Numbered from the stretch's first letter, positions 23,352 to 32,711 are shown. The stretch is 64,000 nucleotides of DNA from Rhodococcus yunnanensis NBRC 103083 (GCF_001895005.1 NZ_BCXH01000003.1:186001-250000); one strand, 5' to 3'. Made by a program: numbers and translations. The notes: generated from the sequence alone by a model not told the origin.

Positions 23352-24323
23352 ATGACCAATTTCGGCTACACACTGATGACCGAACAGAGCGGCCCGAAGG
23401 AGCTCGTGAGCTACGCCGTCGAGGCCGAGAAGGTCGGATTCGACTTCGAGGTCGCCAGCGACCACTACTCGCCGTGGCTGTCCTCGATGGGACATGCCCC
23501 GTACGCATGGACCACACTGGGAGCCGTCGCACAGGCAACCGAACGTGTCGAACTCATGACCTACGTGACGTGCCCGATCATCCGGTACCACCCTGCGGTC
23601 GTCGCGCAGAAGGCCGCGACGCTTCAGATCCTGGCCGACGGCCGCTTCACCCTTGGGCTCGGCAGCGGTGAGAACCTCAACGAGCACGTCGTCGGTGAAG
23701 GCTGGCCGTCGATCGACAAGCGTCAGGACATGTTCGTCGAAGCGTTGGAGATCATCGAGCAGCTCCATGCGGGCGGACTCGTCACCTACGAGGGAAAACA
23801 CTTCCGTGTCGACTCCGCGCGGATCTGGGATCTGCCCGAGGGCGGAGTTCCCATCGGTATCGCCGTCGGGGGAGAGAAGGCGGTCGCTCGTTTTGCCGAC
23901 TACGGCAATCACCTCATCGCGACCGAGCCGGACGCCGACCTCGTCAAGGCATGGTCGGACGGCCACCAGGGGCCATCCCGCGCGATCGGCCAGATTCCGA
24001 TCTCCTGGGATCCGGACAAGGACGTGGCGATCGACCGAGCGCACGACAGGTTTCGCTGGTTCGCCGGAGGATGGGCCGTCAACGCCGATCTCCCGACAAC
24101 GGCAGGGTTCGCAGGCGCCACCCAGTTCGTCCGTAAGGAAGACGTCGCCCAGACCATTCCCTGCGGACCCGATCTGGATGCGATCGTCGACGCGGTCACG
24201 CCGTACTGGGAAGCGGGCTTCACCGACATCGCCCTCGTCCAGGTCGGCGACGAGACACAGGAACGCTTCCTGGCCGAGGCCGCAGGGCCGCTGCTGGAGA
24301 AGTTGAGAAAGGCTTCTGCTTGA
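23352..24323 (+). CDS. F420-dependent LLM-class oxidoreductase
   Basis: 323 residues of the luciferase-like monooxygenase fold. N-terminal FGYTLMTEQSGPKELVSYAV, SDHYSPW and GLGSGENLNEHVVGEGWP closely resemble the F420-dependent glucose-6-phosphate dehydrogenase-like group. It would transfer hydride between an alcohol or hemiacetal substrate and coenzyme F420. GGAGA precedes ATG 23352. With the GH15 and HAD genes it may handle sugars or sugar phosphates, but the same group includes enzymes with non-sugar substrates. It is the last gene of the operon; the stop codon lies in a 17-bp repeat, then comes a strong hairpin. Confidence 0.85.
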   Translation: MTNFGYTLMTEQSGPKELVSYAVEAEKVGFDFEVASDHYSPWLSSMGHAPYAWTTLGAVAQATERVELMTYVTCPIIRYHPAVVAQKAATLQILADGRFTLGLGSGENLNEHVVGEGWPSIDKRQDMFVEALEIIEQLHAGGLVTYEGKHFRVDSARIWDLPEGGVPIGIAVGGEKAVARFADYGNHLIATEPDADLVKAWSDGHQGPSRAIGQIPISWDPDKDVAIDRAHDRFRWFAGGWAVNADLPTTAGFAGATQFVRKEDVAQTIPCGPDLDAIVDAVTPYWEAGFTDIALVQVGDETQERFLAEAAGPLLEKLRKASA

Positions 24324-24364
24324 GAAACTGCGGTGCTTGAAAAACTGCGGTTGTAGAAACCGCG
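24318..24364. repeat. 17-bp tandem array over the LLM gene stop codon
   Basis: Units GCTTGAGAAACTGCGGT and GCTTGAAAAACTGCGGT (24318-24334, 24335-24351), then a degenerate third copy. It includes the stop codon at 24321-24323. The unit resembles the 17-bp unit at 52548-52642 (12 of 17 positions). Confidence 0.75.
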
Positions 24365-24369
24365 ATCGC

Positions 24370-24408
24370 ACGAGAGTGGCCCCCTCCGCCGGAGGGGGCC
24401 ACTCTCGT
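24370..24408. terminator. Strong 18-bp hairpin terminator
   Basis: Perfect 18-bp stem (24370-24387 with 24391-24408) and a 3-nt loop; no U-tract. It closes the HAD-GH15-SDR-LLM operon and marks the left edge of the accessory block. Confidence 0.85.
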
Positions 24409-24872
24409 CTGCCTGTGGCCGAACCCCTGAGGATCGGCTGAAACACTCGGCTCGGCAACACACGGCCCGGCAGGTGACTGTCACTGACGCGCGAGGCACA
24501 GGATGTCAGACTCCCAGCCACTTCATGTCTAGCAGATAGCCTGTCGAATCTCAATGATGATTGTTAATAATTAATACTTTGTAACCTTAAGTATCTTTAC
24601 ATGCGAAAAGAACCGCGGCTCGTGCTGATCGTCGTATCGAATCGGGGGGACGCATGAGCTGCCGGATCTGTTGTCCCGGTGAAGATCTCGCCTGGATCCT
24701 CGATATGTATGACGGGTCGACCGGCTGATGCGTTGCACAACTAATATGTTTCATTCGCGACATTATGGACATTTTGCTGTCCCGCGGGGCCGACTCGGGG
24801 TGCGTCGGACCGCGTTTTTCGGTCGGTCGCGGCTCATGGATTAGTACAAAGATACAGAAAAATTCTTAATGA
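24409..24872. other. AT-rich intergenic region, no gene seen
   Basis: No credible coding frame. Base composition drops well below the surroundings, for example the almost pure A/T stretch around 24551-24600, which contains TTAATAATTAA, and further A/T-rich patches near 24740-24775 and 24840-24872. Possible explanations are a large regulatory region for the importer operon or a junction of horizontally acquired DNA. Confidence 0.6.
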
Positions 24873-24902
24873 TTGACACAGTAGTTCCGCGAACGCTAGT
24901 TT
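24873..24902 (+). promoter_or_regulatory. Candidate promoter with spacer operator for the importer operon
   Basis: -35 TTGACA (24873-24878), 18-nt spacer, -10-like TAGTTT (24897-24902). The spacer holds an inverted repeat GTTC-CGC-GAAC (24884-24894), well placed for a repressor. It lies about 100 bp upstream of the lipoprotein gene. Confidence 0.55.
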
Positions 24903-25001
24903 CTGATCACCCCCACCTTCGAGTGAGGTGCATCACTTGTCTAAACAGCTGTGGCGTAGATCGCTGCATGTGAAGCGCGTTCGCAACTTAGGAGTTCAAA
25001 A

Positions 25002-26249
25002 ATGAGTCGTCCCAGGTCCCGCCGCATGCGATTGGCTGGGGCAACAGCTGCCCTGCTTTTCGCTGGATTGTCCACGGTCACCGCGTGTAGTAGCGATTCC
25101 AGCGACGACTCGAACGACGCCACGTCGGCGCCGACGTCGACGCTGCCGGACAACCCGGCCACGGGGGACACCGTCAAGCTCGGCTTCATCACGGTCGAAG
25201 GCGGCGCTGGTGTGTCCTTGCCGGAATCGCGCGAAGCCGCCGAAGCCACCATCGAGTACGTGAACAACAACGCAGGCGGCCTGGCCGGGCACAAGGTCGA
25301 ACTGGTGGTCTGCAAGCAGCAGGAGGAGCCCACCTCGGCGCGCAACTGTGCAAACCAGATGGTGGAGGAAAAGGTTTCGGCAGTGCTCGTGCCCGGAAGC
25401 GGACAGGGAGCGACGATTCTCCCGATCATCGAGGGGGCGGGGATCCCGTACGTCGGAGTGAACGGCGTCTCGCCTGCCGAACTGACGTCGCCCGGCTCGT
25501 TCATCCTCTCGGCAGGGTTGCCAGGGTTCTTCCTCGGCACGTCCGAGTACGCAGCAAAGCAAGGCTGGAAGAACGTCACGTTCATCGTCGGTGATACCGG
25601 CGGCCAGCCTGCAGTGATCCAGGCCCTCGGTGCCCCGACCTTCGAGGCGGCAGGACTGAACCTCAATGTCGTGCCCCTCGCTATCGGCATTCCCGACGCG
25701 ACACCACAGCTCACGGCAGCGCTCGCTGGTAACCCGGATGTGATTTCGGTTCTCGGCGACGAGTCGATGTGCATCTCGGTACTGAAGGCATTGCAGACGA
25801 CCAGCCCGGACACGAAGTCCTTCCTGCTCTCGACATGCCTCGGTGAGGGTGTCATCGACGCAGTCGGCGCTGATGCTGTCAACGGCAACGTCGGAGTCAC
25901 CACAGTCGACGCATTCTCCGACAACCCCGACTCCGAGCTCTACCGGAGCATCTTGGCTACCTATGCGCCCGACCTGAGCCCCGCAGGCTTCGCAGCCTCC
26001 GCGTACCAGGCAACGCTCGGAGTTGTTCGTGCTGCCAACGGAATTCAGGGAGAGGTCAACGCCGCATCGATCGCAGATGCCCTTCGGTCGTCGAAGAATG
26101 TCGAGTTGCCTGCGGGCGGCGGCATCTCCTTCTCGTGCGACGGTTCGTCCTTCCCCATGATGCCGTCGATCTGCACGAAGCAGAGTCTCTTCGGTGTGAT
26201 CGAGGACGGCGTGCCGTCGAACCTCCAGCTCACCGGCGCACCTGCGTAA
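25002..26249 (+). CDS. Branched-chain-type ABC substrate-binding lipoprotein
   Basis: 415 residues. A lipoprotein signal peptide with an Arg-rich start, hydrophobic core and lipobox STVTAC (Cys29) is followed by a Ser/Thr/Asp-rich linker and a type I periplasmic-binding fold (VKLGFITVEGGAGVSLPESR, ANQMVEEKVSAVLVPG). It belongs to the Leu/Ile/Val-binding (LivK) family, which in actinobacteria and catabolic clusters often binds aromatic or other organic acids rather than amino acids. AGGAG lies before the ATG. It is the first gene of the importer operon. Confidence 0.9.
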   Translation: MSRPRSRRMRLAGATAALLFAGLSTVTACSSDSSDDSNDATSAPTSTLPDNPATGDTVKLGFITVEGGAGVSLPESREAAEATIEYVNNNAGGLAGHKVELVVCKQQEEPTSARNCANQMVEEKVSAVLVPGSGQGATILPIIEGAGIPYVGVNGVSPAELTSPGSFILSAGLPGFFLGTSEYAAKQGWKNVTFIVGDTGGQPAVIQALGAPTFEAAGLNLNVVPLAIGIPDATPQLTAALAGNPDVISVLGDESMCISVLKALQTTSPDTKSFLLSTCLGEGVIDAVGADAVNGNVGVTTVDAFSDNPDSELYRSILATYAPDLSPAGFAASAYQATLGVVRAANGIQGEVNAASIADALRSSKNVELPAGGGISFSCDGSSFPMMPSICTKQSLFGVIEDGVPSNLQLTGAPA

Positions 26250-26288
26250 CGCGTAGCTCGTACAAGAGTTTTTTCAGAAAGGCTTGGC

Positions 26289-29057
26289 ATGAGTGAGCAT
26301 CTCACCTATCTAGTTCTCGGCTTGGGTAACGGCGCGGTGTATGCCGCCATCGGACTCGCGTTGGTGATGACTTTCAAGAGTTCCGGGGTGGTGAACTTCG
26401 CGACCGGCGCGGTAGCGCTCTACTGCGCCTACACGTACGCCTTGCTGCGGACCGGTGAGTTGATGATTCCGATTCCGGGCCTCCCCAAGACGGTCGACCT
26501 CGGTGGGCCGCTTGGGGTGGCTCCGGCCATGATCATCTCGCTCGTCATCGGGGCCGTGCTCGGAGTTCTGTTCTACGCGCTGATCTTCCGGCCGATGCGA
26601 AAGGCGTCGGTGGTGGCGAAGGCTGTCGCTTCGATCGGCCTGATGTTGGTCGTTCAGTCGGTGATCGCGCTGCGCGCCGGCACGGAGTCGCTGTCCGTGA
26701 AGCCGATTTTTCCCATCAAGACGTTTCGGATGGGCGGGGCGACAGTACCCGCAGATCGGATCTGGCTGGCCGTCGCTGTGGTGGCCGTTGCCGTCGTGGC
26801 GTCGCTGGTCTACCGGTACACGCGTTTCGGCGTCGCCACCGAGGCTGCGGCGGAGTCCGAGAAGGGTGCATATCTGACAGGTCTGTCTCCCGATCGAATC
26901 GCTGTCACCAACTGGGCGCTGTCGTCCGCGATCGCCGGACTCGGCGGCATTCTGATCGCGCCGCTGGTGACTCTCAACCCGGTCGCCTACACCCTGTTCA
27001 TCGTGCCGGCCCTGGCTGCGACTCTCGTCGGCAACTTCAGTTCGATCTGGCTGACGGTCCTGGCAGGGATCGCGATCGGCGCGCTGCAAGCCGAATCGAC
27101 GAACCTGCAGGCGACGTACTCGTGGATACCGAGGGCCGGTGTCTCCGAGTTCGTTCCACTGATCCTGATCTTGATCTTCCTCGTGGTGAAAGGTCGGCCG
27201 CTACCCGATCGTGGTGCTGTGCTCAAGCAGGCGCTCGGTCGTTCACCTCGCCCGGAACGCTTCTTCTTTCCCGCGCTGATCGGTATCGGCGTAGCAGTAG
27301 TGGCATTGTTGCTCACGACCGGAAGCTATCGGGGAGCGATCGTCACCAGCATCATCTTCGGGATCCTGGGACTGTCGCAGGTTGTGATCACCGGGTTTGC
27401 AGGCCAGATCTCCCTGGTGCAGTTGACATTTGCAGGAGTCGGCGCATTCTCGGTCAGCGTCCTCAACACCCACCTCGGTATACCGTTCCCGTTTGCACCG
27501 ATTATCGCGGCACTGTTCGCCACCGCCATCGGCGTCCTCATCGGTCTACCGTCGCTTCGAGTTCGGGGGCTACCGCTGACAGTGGTGACGCTGGCTCTGG
27601 CGGTGTTCCTCGACGCCTTCTGGTTCCGTAACCCGTCCCTCAACGGCGGATCGGCAGGTTCGCCGATCGACGAACCGAGACTGTTCGGTGTGAGTCTGGG
27701 AATCGGTTCGGGAGAGGCGTATCCGAGAATTGCCTTCGGATTGCTGTGTCTTGCAGTGCTGGTCGTCTGCGCGTTGGCCGTGGCGTGGTTGCGTCGCAGC
27801 AAACTGGGACTTGCCATGCTGGCGGTGCGGGCCAACGAGCGATCCGCGGCAGCCACCGGTATCAACGTCGCCGTGGTCAAACTCGCGGCGTTCGGGATCG
27901 CGGCCTTCTTGGCCAGCATCTGCGGTTCCCTGATCGGGTATCAACAGACGCTTGCCATCGCGGACCCGTTCTCGGTGATCGGCGGAATCACGATCTTCGC
28001 TCTCATGTACATCGCAGGAATCACGTCGGTCGGCGGCGCTGTACTGGCCGGACTCATGGCACCGGGCGGCGTTCTGTATCTCGTCTTCGACCGGTACCTG
28101 CACATCGGTGACTACTACATTCTCATCAGCGGCGTCTTGCTGATCATCACGATCATGGCCAACCCGGACGGAATCGCAGGCAAACTCCCGCACATCGGTT
28201 TGCCGGCAATCCGTCGTCGCTCGGCACCAGTACCGGTACCTGTGTCGGAGGAAGTGCCGGAGGCCACTGCACACCTGGATTTCGATGCGGGACAGCCCGC
28301 ATTGAAGGTGACGGGAATCGGTGTCCGGTACGGCGCGGTTCAGGCAGCAGAGGACGTGTCCTTCGAGGTCTATCCAGGGGAGATAGTTGGATTGATCGGA
28401 CCGAACGGTGCAGGCAAGACCACCGTCATCGACGCGATCAGTGGATTCGCACCCTCCGTCGGAACCGTCGAACTGAACGGCAAGGCTCTGCAGAACCTGC
28501 GGCCGCACGCCAGAAGTCGACTCGGTCTCGGTCGCAGCTTCCAGGACGTCGAGCTCTACGACGATCTCTCCGCGGCCGAGAACGTCGAGGTCGGTGCGAC
28601 CGGAAGAAACAGCGACCCGGCACGCGTCGAACGGCTGCTCACGATGCTGGGACTCGACGAGCACGGTGACGTCGAAGTGTCGTCCCTGTCGCAGGGGCAA
28701 CGGCAGCTGGTGTCCGTGGCACGGGCCATGGCGTCGCACCCGGTTGTGGCTCTGCTGGACGAACCTGCTGCCGGACTCGACACGAACGAGAGCCAGTGGT
28801 TGGGGCAGAAGCTTCGCCTCGCATGCGGGGACGGGACTGCTCTGTTGCTCGTCGAGCACGACATGGATCTGGTTCTGACGCTGTGTGATCGGGTGATCGT
28901 GCTCGACCTTGGCAAAGTGATCGCCAGTGGCACACCCGATGTCGTTCGCCAGCATCCCGAGGTGATTCGAGCGTATCTCGGCGTCGCGGCCGAGACGCCG
29001 ATCGATCTCGAACACGAAGCCCAACCGCAACTGACAACACAGGAGACAGCCCCGTGA
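26289..29057 (+). CDS. Fused LivH-LivM-LivG ABC transporter protein
   Basis: 922 residues. Residues about 1-300 are a LivH-type permease (GNGAVYAAIGLALVMTFKSS), about 325-640 a LivM-type permease (FAGQISLVQLTFAGVGAF, GGAGS-like loop as GGSAGSP), and about 675-900 a LivG-type ATPase with Walker A IGPNGAGKTTVI, signature LSQGQRQLVSVARAM, Walker B VVALLDEPAAGLD and H-loop VEHDMD. These are normally three proteins; here one chain supplies both membrane halves and one ATPase. RBS AGAAAGG precedes it. Its stop overlaps the LivF start (GTGA). The reading frame is open throughout, so it is a true fusion rather than a frameshift artefact. Confidence 0.92.
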   Translation: MSEHLTYLVLGLGNGAVYAAIGLALVMTFKSSGVVNFATGAVALYCAYTYALLRTGELMIPIPGLPKTVDLGGPLGVAPAMIISLVIGAVLGVLFYALIFRPMRKASVVAKAVASIGLMLVVQSVIALRAGTESLSVKPIFPIKTFRMGGATVPADRIWLAVAVVAVAVVASLVYRYTRFGVATEAAAESEKGAYLTGLSPDRIAVTNWALSSAIAGLGGILIAPLVTLNPVAYTLFIVPALAATLVGNFSSIWLTVLAGIAIGALQAESTNLQATYSWIPRAGVSEFVPLILILIFLVVKGRPLPDRGAVLKQALGRSPRPERFFFPALIGIGVAVVALLLTTGSYRGAIVTSIIFGILGLSQVVITGFAGQISLVQLTFAGVGAFSVSVLNTHLGIPFPFAPIIAALFATAIGVLIGLPSLRVRGLPLTVVTLALAVFLDAFWFRNPSLNGGSAGSPIDEPRLFGVSLGIGSGEAYPRIAFGLLCLAVLVVCALAVAWLRRSKLGLAMLAVRANERSAAATGINVAVVKLAAFGIAAFLASICGSLIGYQQTLAIADPFSVIGGITIFALMYIAGITSVGGAVLAGLMAPGGVLYLVFDRYLHIGDYYILISGVLLIITIMANPDGIAGKLPHIGLPAIRRRSAPVPVPVSEEVPEATAHLDFDAGQPALKVTGIGVRYGAVQAAEDVSFEVYPGEIVGLIGPNGAGKTTVIDAISGFAPSVGTVELNGKALQNLRPHARSRLGLGRSFQDVELYDDLSAAENVEVGATGRNSDPARVERLLTMLGLDEHGDVEVSSLSQGQRQLVSVARAMASHPVVALLDEPAAGLDTNESQWLGQKLRLACGDGTALLLVEHDMDLVLTLCDRVIVLDLGKVIASGTPDVVRQHPEVIRAYLGVAAETPIDLEHEAQPQLTTQETAP

Positions 29058-29791
29058 CCCCCAGGCTGGAGTGCGCAGAACTGACCACCGGCTACTTCAC
29101 CGAGCGCCCATGCGTCCGCGGTGTGAGCTTGACACTGGAGGAGGGGGAACTCGTATGCCTGTTGGGGCCGAACGGTGCAGGCAAGACCACCCTGCTGCTG
29201 TCGATGGCGGGATTGATTCCGCGATTCTCCGGTGGGCTGCGAGTGGACGGCGTGGACATCAAGAACGGGCAGCCCCGTGCAGCCGTGCGCGGAGGACTTG
29301 TCCTCGTCTCAGATGACCGGGCGCTGTTTCGCAAATTGTCGGTCGAGCAGAATCTTCGGCTCGCGGTTCGTGAACGGGCCGAACGTGGCCCCGGCGTCGA
29401 ACGGGTACTGGACTACTTCCCAGCACTGCGCAAGCGATTGCGGATCGACGCAGGCAGGCTCTCCGGTGGAGAACAGCAGATGTTGGCCATCGGACGGGCG
29501 ATCATTCAGCGACCCAAGGTGCTCCTCATCGACGAACTGAGCATGGGGCTCGCGCCCGTCATCGTCGAGGAGATCCTGCCGGTACTGCGAACGATCGCCG
29601 AACTGGATCGGACCTCCATCGTGCTGGTCGAGCAGCATGTGCACGTTGCTCTGCGGGTAGCGGACAGGGCCGCAGTGATCGTGCACGGTGAGATCGTTCT
29701 CGAGGATTCGGCGGCAACGCTGTTGGCCAATCCCGAGCGGGTCGAGCGCGCGTACCTCGGCGAAGGTCTGGTCAGCAGTCAGTCCAACTGA
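29054..29791 (+). CDS. LivF-type ABC transporter ATPase
   Basis: 245 residues. Walker A GPNGAGKTTLLLS, signature LSGGEQQMLAIGRAI, Walker B VLLIDELSMGLAPV (Glu after Asp retained) and H-loop VEQHVHV are present. It pairs with the ATPase domain at the C-terminus of the preceding fusion to power uptake. The start GTG 29054 overlaps the preceding stop by 4 nt. The stop lies inside a 15-bp direct repeat (29778-29807), after which the monooxygenase gene begins. Confidence 0.92.
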   Translation: MTPRLECAELTTGYFTERPCVRGVSLTLEEGELVCLLGPNGAGKTTLLLSMAGLIPRFSGGLRVDGVDIKNGQPRAAVRGGLVLVSDDRALFRKLSVEQNLRLAVRERAERGPGVERVLDYFPALRKRLRIDAGRLSGGEQQMLAIGRAIIQRPKVLLIDELSMGLAPVIVEEILPVLRTIAELDRTSIVLVEQHVHVALRVADRAAVIVHGEIVLEDSAATLLANPERVERAYLGEGLVSSQSN

Positions 29792-29807
29792 GGGCAGTCC
29801 AACTGAG
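29778..29807. repeat. 15-bp tandem duplication at the LivF stop codon
   Basis: Two 15-bp units, GTCAGTCCAACTGAG and GGCAGTCCAACTGAG; each contains an in-frame-looking TGA, the first being the LivF stop. Confidence 0.65.
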
Positions 29808-29884
29808 CATTCGAATGTCCGCAACGTGAGGGCCTCGTGCAGACGACCTCGAGGTCGATCATTCAATCGATGGGAAGTACACCG

Positions 29885-31687
29885 ATGACGCAGACTCGAT
29901 CGACCGAAGAGACCACGGTGGATCTCGACGCCGTTCGGACCAGATACCGCCTCGAGCGTGACAAGCGGTTACGGCCCGACGGCCTCGGGCAATACGTGTT
30001 CACCAATTCGGGCGAATTCGAATCGTTCAGCCGTGATCCCTGGTCCGACGCACCTGCGACGCGTGAGACCGTCCATGACGACGTCGACGTGACGATTGTC
30101 GGCACCGGCTTCGGTGGATTGGTTGCAGGGGCATATCTACGAAAGGCAGGCCTCGAGAAGATTCGATTCGCTGATCCTGCCGGTGATGTGGGCGGAACCT
30201 GGTACTGGAACCGGTATCCCGGCATCGCATGCGACGTGGAATCGTTGATCTACCTCCCGTTGCTCGAGGAAGTCGACGTTCTTCCGACACGGAAGTACGC
30301 CTCGGGTGAGGAGATTCGCCAGCACGCGATCGCGCTGGCGAAGAAGTTCGAGCTGTATCGCGATGCGTTGTTTCACACCGCGGTCGACTCGGCCGAATGG
30401 AACGACGAGACCGAGCGCTGGACGGTCAAGACCGATCGCGGCGACGAATTCGTCTCCCGCTATGTGATCCTCTCCGCCGGTCTACTCCTCGGCCCCAAAC
30501 TCCCGATAGTTCCCGGTATCGAGAACTACAAGGGGCACATGTTCCACACCAGTCGGTGGGATCAGGAATACACCGGAAGCGATGGGAGCGGCGGGGCGCC
30601 CAAGCTGGCCGACAAGAGAGTGGCGGTCGTCGGCACTGGGGCCACCGGAGTGCAGCTGGTGCCGGCGATCGCGCCGGATGTCAAGGAGCTGTTCGTGGTT
30701 CAGCGCACGCCGTCGGCCATCGACACGCGCGACGACGAGCCGCTCGACGCCGAATTCTGGAAGGCGCAACCAGCTGGCTGGCAAGGGCAGCGGCGTGACA
30801 ATTTCATCCAGATCGTGCATGGAACCGGCGCCGCCGAGAATCTGGTGGGCGACAAGTGGACAGACATCGCGCCTGCCCGCGGAATGCGACAGCTTGCGGC
30901 CAACGGGTTCTCGGGCGATCCGGCATTGACCATCGAGTTGGCCGACTACGAGAAGATGGAAGAACTCCGCGCGAGGGTCGCCGAGATAGTCGAGGATTCC
31001 GATACTGCTGCGAAGTTGCAACCGTGGTACCGCCATATGTGCAAGCGCCCTGCGTTCAGTGACAAGTACCTGCAGTCCTTCAACCGGGAGAACGTCACTC
31101 TCGTCGACTCCGATGGTCAAGGGATCGAGCGTTTCACCGAGGACGGCATCGTGGTGCTGGGCGTCGAGTACAAGGTCGACGTAGTAATTTTCGCGACGGG
31201 CTACGAGCAGAACTCGAACCCGGCTACTCGAGCGAACGTGAATATCGTCGGGCGAGAGGGCACCACTCTGAGTGAGTACTGGAGCGACGGCCTTCGAACA
31301 GTTCACGGCTGGGTCAGCCGCGGGTTCCCCAATCTCTTTCACATCGGCTTCACCCAGAACGCGCACTCCGTGAACTTCTCGCACATTCTGGAAGAACAAG
31401 GCAAGCATATTTCGTCTGCGGTTGCGCAAGCGGAGAAGCTCGGTGGTGTGCTCGTCGAACCCACCGAGGATGCCGAGGATGCGTGGGTTCAGGAGATCGT
31501 CGAGCGCCGCGTCGATGCCTCCGAGTTCAGTGCCGAGTGCACCCCTGGCTACTACAACGCGGAAGGAAAGCCGCGAAAGGTGAGCCAACACTTCGGCGGT
31601 GGCCCTATCGAGTTTCATGAAATCCTCGCGCGCTGGCGTGAGAGTGATCGCTACTCGGAGGTATTGAGGCCCTCGAATCGCAGTTGA
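29885..31687 (+). CDS. Baeyer-Villiger-type flavin monooxygenase
   Basis: 600 residues from ATG 29885 (MTQTRSTEET), which follows GGGAAG; an upstream GTG at 29837 would add 16 residues. The FAD motif is IVGTGFGGLVAG, the Baeyer-Villiger fingerprint is YKGHMFHTSRWD (Tyr in place of the first Phe), and NADPH-binding VVGTGATGVQLV follows. GGTWYWNRYPGIACDVES matches the cyclohexanone/cyclopentadecanone monooxygenase group, so oxygen insertion into a cyclic ketone is the best guess. It directly follows the importer genes, suggesting action on the imported substrate or its derivative. Confidence 0.92.
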   Translation: MTQTRSTEETTVDLDAVRTRYRLERDKRLRPDGLGQYVFTNSGEFESFSRDPWSDAPATRETVHDDVDVTIVGTGFGGLVAGAYLRKAGLEKIRFADPAGDVGGTWYWNRYPGIACDVESLIYLPLLEEVDVLPTRKYASGEEIRQHAIALAKKFELYRDALFHTAVDSAEWNDETERWTVKTDRGDEFVSRYVILSAGLLLGPKLPIVPGIENYKGHMFHTSRWDQEYTGSDGSGGAPKLADKRVAVVGTGATGVQLVPAIAPDVKELFVVQRTPSAIDTRDDEPLDAEFWKAQPAGWQGQRRDNFIQIVHGTGAAENLVGDKWTDIAPARGMRQLAANGFSGDPALTIELADYEKMEELRARVAEIVEDSDTAAKLQPWYRHMCKRPAFSDKYLQSFNRENVTLVDSDGQGIERFTEDGIVVLGVEYKVDVVIFATGYEQNSNPATRANVNIVGREGTTLSEYWSDGLRTVHGWVSRGFPNLFHIGFTQNAHSVNFSHILEEQGKHISSAVAQAEKLGGVLVEPTEDAEDAWVQEIVERRVDASEFSAECTPGYYNAEGKPRKVSQHFGGGPIEFHEILARWRESDRYSEVLRPSNRS

Positions 31688-31730
31688 GCCCGTATCCGGG
31701 GGAGTCCGTCGTATTCGGCGGGCTCCCTTC

Positions 31731-31780
31731 GGCATGCGGGTTTCCTGCGGCATGGGGGTTTCCTGCGGCATGGGGCCTGC
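31731..31780. repeat. 18-bp tandem array between monooxygenase and SDR genes
   Basis: Units GGCATGCGGGTTTCCTGC and GGCATGGGGGTTTCCTGC (31731-31748, 31749-31766) and a partial third copy. They lie in the 170-bp gap before the SDR gene. Confidence 0.75.
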
Positions 31781-31857
31781 GCGTCTGCGATCCACGCGCT
31801 ACTCCGATCTCGAACGACAACACCGTTGTGGTAGGCGGTTCGAAAGGATGGAAAGCC

Positions 31858-32706
31858 ATGGCAGGCAACGATAGTGGAATCGAGGGCAAAGTCGCGTTGA
31901 TCACCGGCGGAGGCCGCGGAATCGGCCGAGGTGTCGTCGAGATGCTGGCGGCCGACGGAGCGCGCATCGTGCTCAACGACATCGACGAAGGACCAGCTCA
32001 GGAGGCGGCGGACGCTGCGAGGGCACTGGGGGCCGAGGTCGTCACCGTCGTCGGAAGTGTCAGTGACCGAGATTTCGGGCATCGATTCGTACAAGCCGGT
32101 CTCGATGCATTCGGGGCAATCGATATCGTGGTGAACAACGCAGGCTACGCCACCTACGCGCCGGCGGAAGAAACGACGGACGAGGACTTCGATGTTGTAC
32201 TCGATGTGCTCGTGGCAGCCCCGTTTCGTATTCTGCGCGCGGCGGGCAAATACTTCCGGGACGCTGCTGCGAACGGAAATCCCGTCACTCGCAAGGTCGT
32301 CAACGTCGCCTCGATCGGCGGACTCATGGGGGCGCCGAGTCAGATTGCCTATGGCGCAGGCAAAGCCGGAATCATCGGTCTGACGAACACGCTGGCGATG
32401 GAGTGGGGAAAGTACAACGTGAACGTCAATGCGGTTGCTCCGGGCATCACGCGCACGCGGTTGACGGAAGGGCCGGAGATCGGCATCGAGAGCATCACCA
32501 TCGACGGGCGCGAGCACGCGCTCACCGGTGGCGGAGCACCGGGACAGACAATTCCGCTGTCCGCCAAGGCTGCCTTTCTCCCCCTGAACCGAATCGCCGA
32601 GCCCCAGGACATTGCGGGCGCTGTGTACTACCTCAGCACCCGCTGGGCGGACTACATCACCGGTGAGACCATCGTGGTGGACGGAGGGCTGCGCGTCGGC
32701 CGGTGA
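31858..32706 (+). CDS. Short-chain dehydrogenase/reductase
   Basis: 282 residues. ALITGGGRGIGRGVVEML supplies the cofactor loop, Asp in VLNDIDEG suggests NAD(H), NNAGYA follows, the catalytic Ser is in NVASIGGLMG, Tyr and Lys are in IAYGAGKAG, and the C-terminal GETIVVDGGLRVG is typical. The start ATG 31858 (MAGNDSGIEG) has GAAAGGA upstream; the open frame back to 31684 runs through the tandem repeat and is rejected. It probably interconverts an alcohol and a ketone in the same pathway as the flanking monooxygenases. A hairpin follows. Confidence 0.9.
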   Translation: MAGNDSGIEGKVALITGGGRGIGRGVVEMLAADGARIVLNDIDEGPAQEAADAARALGAEVVTVVGSVSDRDFGHRFVQAGLDAFGAIDIVVNNAGYATYAPAEETTDEDFDVVLDVLVAAPFRILRAAGKYFRDAAANGNPVTRKVVNVASIGGLMGAPSQIAYGAGKAGIIGLTNTLAMEWGKYNVNVNAVAPGITRTRLTEGPEIGIESITIDGREHALTGGGAPGQTIPLSAKAAFLPLNRIAEPQDIAGAVYYLSTRWADYITGETIVVDGGLRVGR

Positions 32707-32711
32707 ACGAC

